Notes under the pieces: generated by a model
Database searches by the model: none
The model's input: the letters and a program-made list of their open reading frames with translations, nothing else
Told to the model about the DNA's origin: nothing
Translations under genes and position numbers: made by a program
Shown: positions 37,252-41,128 of the stretch, in pieces
How the letters are laid out: every line of letters starts with the position of its first letter
Position numbering within the stretch: the first letter of the stretch is position 1
Source: Streptomyces oryzae
GTDB taxonomy: Bacteria > Actinomycetota > Actinomycetes > Streptomycetales > Streptomycetaceae
Assembly: GCF_017676365.1 (NCBI RefSeq)
Contig: NZ_JADKMA010000044.1
Location: 1 to 41,128 of the forward strand
Reading direction: 5' to 3'
DNA: 41,128 nucleotides

Positions 37252-38739
37252 TCAGCCGGCGGCACCCCGGCGCCGGAGCCAGTACGCGGCACAGGCCGCA
37301 GCCAGCAGCACCGTGGAGCCGACCGCCCACGGCAGCGCATCGGCGGCGATCCGCCGGGCCCGCAACTCAGCGGTCATGCCGGTGACTTTCAGCGGCAACG
37401 TGGCGATGTCGTTGGAACGGTCGGGGTCGTGCGCGGGGAACTTGCTGCTGTGCTCGATGCGGACCCGGCCCTCGGCGCCGGGTACCGCACGGTCGATGTG
37501 GAGCTTGATCTCCTCACCGTCCAAGAAGCTCGGACACACGACAGCGCGGCGGTGATCCCGCACCGAGCACATCGGGTCGCCCGAGTCTTCCGGGACACCG
37601 GTCACGGTGGTGCCCTGCGGGGCGGTGAACCGGTAGGTGTATCCGAGGTAGTTGGGCTCTGCCTTGCTGCCGTCGGGCCAGCGGTGCCGGACCCGGATCG
37701 GTACGGCGACCGATTCGCCCTCCCTGCCCCGCAGCGCCGTGCCGGGGACCGAGATGTCGACATGGTTGTCGGCCTTGATCCACAGGCGTGAATTCTTGCG
37801 GAACGGCCCGAGCCCGTCTGCCTTTCCCGGGCGGAGCCGCAGCGCGGGGGCTTCGGACTTGCCGTCGCGCCAGTCGTCCCAGTGCTTCCGCTTCTCGCGG
37901 TAGGAGCCGCCTGGATTGAGGTCGGGGTCGTCCGGGGCGCCGACGGCGTAGGCGTGGTAGTCGAAGACGGTGTAGAGGATGTCCTTGGGTACGTGGAAAC
38001 CGACCGGTCGGTCCACGGTCGCCACCTCGCCGGGTTCCGGCGCCCGGCCGTCGAGCTTGCACAGCGCGGTGTCGTGCGTGACGGGCGTGTACCCGCAGCT
38101 GCGGTACAGCGGTGAGAGACCGACACGGTCGCCCGGTTCCAAGGTGAGGCCGACGCCGTTCTCCGCGCGTACCGGTCCGGAGGCCCGCACACTCAGCCGC
38201 AGCCGGGCCGTGCCGCCCGGCTCCTGACGCTTCCGCTCGAACTTTCCGCTCACCTCGAAGCGCGGGACGCCGACGACGAGTTCGGTCGTACGCTTCACCG
38301 CCTCACCCCCGGCACCGGCTGTCGCGGTGACGGTCAGCTTCGCCCGGTCCCCTGCCTTGCTGCCTTCCGCGGTGTGGAGCTCGAACGGCTGCACGGCTGT
38401 GCCGGACTCGCGGGCGCGGTAGGAGCACTCGATCCGGTCCTTGCCGCTGCGGTGGCAGTGCTTGCTCAGCCCGGCGATCTCGGCGACGCCGGACAGCCGG
38501 CCGGTGTCGATGCGTACCGCGACCCGGGCGGTGCCGCCTTTCGACTTGAGCTTGAACCCGAAGCCCTGTTCCGGCTGTTTCTGCCCCTTCTTCCATTCGT
38601 CCAGATAGCGCGTGGCCTGCGGCCCTTCCAGCTCCACCGCCGCCTTCCCGCCGTCGCGGGGTGCCGCGCCGGCGGGCTGGGCGAGGGACATGGCGAGGCC
38701 CGCCATGATGGTGCCGAGTCTGAGAAGTGTTCGCCGCAT
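37252..38739 (-). CDS. Secreted, membrane-anchored surface protein (unknown)
   Basis: A 495-residue exported protein. Signal peptide: MRRTLLRLGTIMAGLAMSLAQPAGAA. The bulk is beta-rich and looks like immunoglobulin-like or DUF11-type domains (VELEGPQATRYLDEW, RVAVRIDTGRL, CSYRARESGTAVQPFELHTAEG, RLRLSVRASGPVRAENGVGLTLEPGD, and RYTYR-like strands), with paired cysteines (HCHRSGKDRIECSY; CGYTPVTHDTALCKL; MCSVRDHRRAVVCPS) that suggest disulfides outside the cell. A single C-terminal helix PWAVGSTVLLAAACAAYW followed by LRRRG anchors it. ATG at 38739; the upstream frame is repeat sequence. I cannot name a family. It lies just upstream of the ATPase gene's stop, convergent. Confidence 0.77.
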   Translation of the reverse strand: MRRTLLRLGTIMAGLAMSLAQPAGAAPRDGGKAAVELEGPQATRYLDEWKKGQKQPEQGFGFKLKSKGGTARVAVRIDTGRLSGVAEIAGLSKHCHRSGKDRIECSYRARESGTAVQPFELHTAEGSKAGDRAKLTVTATAGAGGEAVKRTTELVVGVPRFEVSGKFERKRQEPGGTARLRLSVRASGPVRAENGVGLTLEPGDRVGLSPLYRSCGYTPVTHDTALCKLDGRAPEPGEVATVDRPVGFHVPKDILYTVFDYHAYAVGAPDDPDLNPGGSYREKRKHWDDWRDGKSEAPALRLRPGKADGLGPFRKNSRLWIKADNHVDISVPGTALRGREGESVAVPIRVRHRWPDGSKAEPNYLGYTYRFTAPQGTTVTGVPEDSGDPMCSVRDHRRAVVCPSFLDGEEIKLHIDRAVPGAEGRVRIEHSSKFPAHDPDRSNDIATLPLKVTGMTAELRARRIAADALPWAVGSTVLLAAACAAYWLRRRGAAG

Positions 38740-38794
38740 ACGGTGTACGACTCCGTGCGGGCCGAAACGGTTCAAATCCGCGTGCCCCGCGTGG

Positions 38795-38849
38795 GGGGCT
38801 GCGCTTGCCCACCCTGCGCCCCTGGCGCAGACTGCCCAAGCTTGCGGGG
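38795..38849 (-). repeat. Intergenic repeat family II, copy 4 (empty)
   Basis: On the minus strand: GCTTGGGCAGTCTGC, then GCC, then AGGGGCGCAGGGTGGGCAAG. It is the unfilled counterpart of the copy at 17325-17403. It abuts repeat I (38859-38930) to form the same composite as at 33.2 kb. Confidence 0.85.
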
Positions 38850-38858
38850 AACAAATAA

Positions 38859-38930
38859 GGGGCGCGGGGAACTGCGCGACAAGCCACAACGCACCCGCAG
38901 CCCGCAACGCACAGCAAGGGGCACCCCCTC
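38859..38930 (+). repeat. Intergenic repeat family I, copy 6 (empty)
   Basis: AGGGGCGCGGGGAACTGC, GCGA, CAAGCCACAACGCACCCGCA, ending in the GGGGCACCCCC hairpin that touches the TGA stop of the next minus-strand gene (38929-38931). The CGCGCCCC arm of its left hairpin is missing. Confidence 0.85.
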
Positions 38931-39591
38931 ATCGTCTCCGCACCACAGCAGCCAGCAGCACGAGCAACCGCAACCCAATGGCCACGAGAGGGGCCACCCA
39001 AGCCGTGGTGTGCCAAGGGCTGTCCCTCTCAAGAAGTCGGGTCGGCTCAGGGTCGACCCGACCCCGCGGGTCGAAGGTCACCTCGACCCGCTCCCCCTTG
39101 TCCGCGTACTTCTTCTCCAACGTCATGGAGTCCGGACGCCCACCCGCGCACCGGAGCTTGTGCTTGTAGTCGACGGTGGTGGTCGTATGAGTCACGCCAT
39201 TGCTGTCCGTGTACGTACTCGTGTGCACCTGCCGGTCGACGTCCAGCACCCGGCAGTCCGTGGACTCCCCCCGCGCGCGCAGCGTTTCGTCCTCCACCTT
39301 GTTCGAGATCCCCAGCACGCCCGCGGCCAGCAGCACACTGGTGACGATCGCGACGAACGGCTGGAGGGGATGGCCCGGCTGGTACAGGAAGCCGGTGGCG
39401 AAGGCGAGGAGGAACGCGACGACGACCAGCGCGTTGCCGAAGAACACGCTGACGCCAGGGCCCCCGTCCACGGCGTACGTGGCACCTCCGTACGCCATGC
39501 CGACGACGAGCAGCGGCGCGCCCACGGTCCCCATCGTGTGAAAGACGATCACCGGCCATATCCGGCGCCGCTGTCGCTCGTGCACGTACAC
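38929..39591 (-). CDS. Membrane protein with central soluble domain (DUF3592-like)
   Basis: About 220 residues. Three hydrophobic segments in the N-terminal half (VIVFHTMGTVGAPLLVVGMAY, VFFGNALVVVAFLLAFATGF and FVAIVTSVLLAAGVLGI), then a soluble stretch (DCRVLDVDRQVHTSTYTDSNGVTHTTTTVDYKHKLRC, then EVTFDPRGRVDP) and a last helix AWVAPLVAIGLRLLVLLAAVV before a VRRR end. The conversion/CRV-type strand and the DPRG motif recall DUF3592 proteins; function unknown. The start is GTG at 39591, 8 bp after AGGGGG; GTG at 39600 is an alternative. The stop is fused to repeat I. No clear link to the flanking genes. Confidence 0.72.
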   Translation of the reverse strand: MYVHERQRRRIWPVIVFHTMGTVGAPLLVVGMAYGGATYAVDGGPGVSVFFGNALVVVAFLLAFATGFLYQPGHPLQPFVAIVTSVLLAAGVLGISNKVEDETLRARGESTDCRVLDVDRQVHTSTYTDSNGVTHTTTTVDYKHKLRCAGGRPDSMTLEKKYADKGERVEVTFDPRGRVDPEPTRLLERDSPWHTTAWVAPLVAIGLRLLVLLAAVVRRR

Positions 39592-39612
39592 GGCAACCAC
39601 CCCCTGTTGCAG

Positions 39613-39624
39613 AGGGTTTACCCT
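39613..39624. promoter_or_regulatory. Short dyad AGGGT-N2-ACCCT
   Basis: Lies in the 37-bp gap between the membrane-protein start and the nucleotidyltransferase stop. It could be an operator or part of a weak terminator; evidence is symmetry only. Confidence 0.3.
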
Positions 39625-39628
39625 GCGA

Positions 39629-41005
39629 TCACCCCTGGCCGCCAGCCCCGGACAGCTTTTCGGCGGCTTGGTTCAGCCACTCCTCCTCCCAGCGGTCCCG
39701 CTGCCAGGAGTGCTCCATCCCGCGCCGCCGGAAGGCGACCAGCAGGGGCAGCACGTCCGCGACGCCGTACTCGGCGCGGCCGAGCAGCTCACGGGTGACG
39801 ACCAGTGCGGACTGAGGCGGCACGTACGAGGTGAGCAGCCGCTCCAGCAGGCCGGGCAGCCCGCCCTCGGTGAACGCCGTACGGCTCTCCTCGATGAGCG
39901 GGGCGAGCCAGCGGACGAACTCCAGATAGCGGACGGACTCGCCGAGGCTGCCGTCGTCCAGCGCGAAGGTGTCGTCCAGCGCGAAGGTGGGGGCGAGGGC
40001 GTGAGTGAGGCGCTGTCCCCAGTCGCTCTCGGAGACGGTCAGGTGCGGGTACTCCTTGGTGAACTCCGACCACTCGGTGCTGCTGTCCACATGGTGGCCG
40101 AGCCAGTCAAGGAACAGCGGACTGCGGTCGTAGTAGCCGTCATCCACCCCGCGGAAGACGGCCCGCAGCAGGTCGAAGGGGAGCGAGACCGCCTCGTCCT
40201 CGGCGAGCAGCACGGCGTCGTACAGGTCCTTGGCCTCGGGGTGGATGTCGTCCATGAGCCACAGGATCTTCCAGGCGAGGGAGAGTTCGGGGGTGGCCGC
40301 GCGGACGGACAGCGGCGCGTCCCCTTCGGCGCCGCCCGGCCGGGGAATCGCGGTGCGGGCGGCGGGCTGCGGGAGGGGTTCGGTGAAGACGAAGTCGAGC
40401 TGGACCGTGCCGCCGGGCACGCCTTCGGCCGTCCACGGGATGACCAGGCGGCGGCCGGGAACCCGGTCGTACGTCCAGATCTCGTCGCGCACCGCGCGCC
40501 GCGAGTCCAGCCGCACATCGCAGCGCGAGTCGCGGGAGCGGAGGTCGGCGCCGTGTGCGAGCCCGTCCAGCATCCGCTCGGTGCGCTCGTCGGCCAGTTG
40601 CCAGGTGTCCGGTTCGACCACGAAGTCGAGATCGCCGGGCTCGCGTGCGGCCTGTCCGTACCAGGCGCGCAGCAGCACGCTGCCCCGCAGCACCAGGTGC
40701 TCGGACCAGGGCGAGTCGGCGACCGCCGCCAGGACCAGGTCCAGCGCCCGGCGGCGGGCCGCGAACCAGCGCTCGCCGGTCTCCGCGTCGGCGAACTCCG
40801 GGTTCCCCAGCCGCATCGCCTTGGAGTAGTGCCGCGCGGAGGGGTCGAAGACGGGGCGCTGGACCACGGCTTCGCCGTGCACGGGCCGCAGGGTGGGCGG
40901 CAGGTCGAGGGCCCGGCGGGTGTCCTCGTCCAGCTCCTGGTGCGGCACGGCCTGCTCGGCGGACCAGGGACCGTATCCGATCTCCCGCCACGCGGAATCA
41001 CTCAT
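39629..41005 (-). CDS. AbiEii/AbiGii-like nucleotidyltransferase
   Basis: 458 residues with a nucleotidyltransferase core like that of AbiEii toxins, which act in phage abortive infection. The strand-loop LVLRGSVLLRAWYGQAAREPGDLDFVVEP contains the GS pair (108-109) and the Asp125/Asp127 metal ligands. Later, ELSLAWKILWLMDDIHPEAKDLYDAVLL fits the second conserved block. The protein is longer than typical AbiEii (~300), with ~70 residues before and ~150 after the core. ATG at 41005 follows AGGAGG. It overlaps the previous gene by 8 bp (ATGAGTGA), so translation is coupled. An 18-bp duplication gives TFALDDTFALDD. Toxicity is not shown; other nucleotidyltransferase roles are possible. Confidence 0.75.
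   Translation of the reverse strand: MSDSAWREIGYGPWSAEQAVPHQELDEDTRRALDLPPTLRPVHGEAVVQRPVFDPSARHYSKAMRLGNPEFADAETGERWFAARRRALDLVLAAVADSPWSEHLVLRGSVLLRAWYGQAAREPGDLDFVVEPDTWQLADERTERMLDGLAHGADLRSRDSRCDVRLDSRRAVRDEIWTYDRVPGRRLVIPWTAEGVPGGTVQLDFVFTEPLPQPAARTAIPRPGGAEGDAPLSVRAATPELSLAWKILWLMDDIHPEAKDLYDAVLLAEDEAVSLPFDLLRAVFRGVDDGYYDRSPLFLDWLGHHVDSSTEWSEFTKEYPHLTVSESDWGQRLTHALAPTFALDDTFALDDGSLGESVRYLEFVRWLAPLIEESRTAFTEGGLPGLLERLLTSYVPPQSALVVTRELLGRAEYGVADVLPLLVAFRRRGMEHSWQRDRWEEEWLNQAAEKLSGAGGQG
39953..39988 (-). repeat. 18-bp perfect tandem duplication inside the nucleotidyltransferase
   Basis: On the plus strand GTCGTCCAGCGCGAAGGT occurs twice in direct succession, encoding FALDD-T-FALDD. It is in frame and lies outside the recognised catalytic motifs. 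Confidence 0.9.
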
Positions 41006-41128
41006 TGCCCGCCCCCTCCTCTTCGGCCAGCCATCCGGCGTCCAGGGCCTCCGCACTGTCGTACACCACGAACTCCCGCTCCACCGAGAGAATTTCATGC
41101 GGGAGGGACGGGGGTGACGGGAGGGACG
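40998..41128 (-). CDS. 3' end of a gene coupled to the AbiEii-like gene (unidentified)
   Basis: The frame is open to the right edge of the window and ends TGA at 40998. The visible ~43 residues end HEILSVEREFVVYDSAEALDAGWLAEEEGAGNE (shown only in part here: LSVEREFVVYDSAE, then ALDAGW), acidic and soluble. The stop overlaps the downstream start by 8 bases, the arrangement expected for an antitoxin-toxin or other coupled pair. Too little is visible to tell whether it is an AbiEi-type regulator. Confidence 0.6.
   Translation of the reverse strand, partial: SLPSPPSLPHEILSVEREFVVYDSAEALDAGWLAEEEGAGNE

Noticed and set aside
38768..38780. tRNA-like T-arm CGGTTCAAATCCG
   Set aside because: The flanks pair for only 3 bp and there is no acceptor or anticodon arm; no tRNA can be folded here.

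Overview
The window is a very GC-rich, gene-dense actinobacterial chromosome segment, most likely from a Streptomyces. The signs are extreme third-position GC in every gene, frequent GTG starts with GGAGG-type ribosome sites, a two-domain small laccase, an XRE/DUF397/ATPase regulatory triad, a TerD protein, F420-type luciferase-like enzymes, and intergenic repeats of the kind that litter Streptomyces genomes. I see no rRNA, tRNA, CRISPR array, insertion sequence, transposase or prophage block. It reads as ordinary accessory/chromosome-arm metabolism, about 42 genes, with both outermost genes cut by the window edges.

Layout. 0-5.3 kb: end of an acyl-CoA synthetase, a divergent lysE-type exporter/LysR regulator pair, and a CaiB-type CoA transferase. 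5.4-11.4 kb: a membrane protein, a GH25 muramidase, a four-gene run (OsmC peroxidase, Fpg/Nei glycosylase, trans-acting enoyl-reductase-like protein, VOC protein), YchJ, a RibD/DHFR-like reductase and a cold-shock protein. 11.5-17.2 kb: a secreted oxidative locus with a Tat-exported small laccase divergent from a ThuA/sugar-dehydrogenase fusion and a translationally coupled cupredoxin/surface-domain/DUF1080 protein that carries a frameshift. 17.6-24.2 kb: TerD, a TetR regulator with two clear operators divergent from an FAD oxidoreductase, a coupled SDR/DsbA-like pair divergent from an MmyB-like regulator, and a DUF1266 protein. 24.3-28.7 kb: MMPL transporter with a small membrane protein, and a NarL-type two-component pair. 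28.9-33.2 kb: small membrane protein, RidA, F420-dependent LLM oxidoreductase, SDR and zinc alcohol dehydrogenase. 33.3-35.1 kb: a paaI-paaK phenylacetate operon with a strong promoter and a TetR-type operator. 35.1-37.2 kb: a small unknown gene and the XRE-DUF397/ATPase triad. 37.2-41.1 kb: a secreted membrane-anchored protein, a membrane protein, an AbiEii-like nucleotidyltransferase and the end of an overlapping partner gene.

The most unusual structure is not a gene. Several intergenic regions, mostly convergent ones, are filled with two repeat families (here called I and II). Into these a 32-bp GC-rich hairpin unit has been placed four times, in three clear cases immediately 3' of the tetranucleotide CTGC and always in the same orientation to it. 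Unfilled copies of the same host repeats occur elsewhere in the window, so filled and empty sites can be compared directly. One repeat I copy also supplies the last dozen codons and stop of the DUF397 gene.
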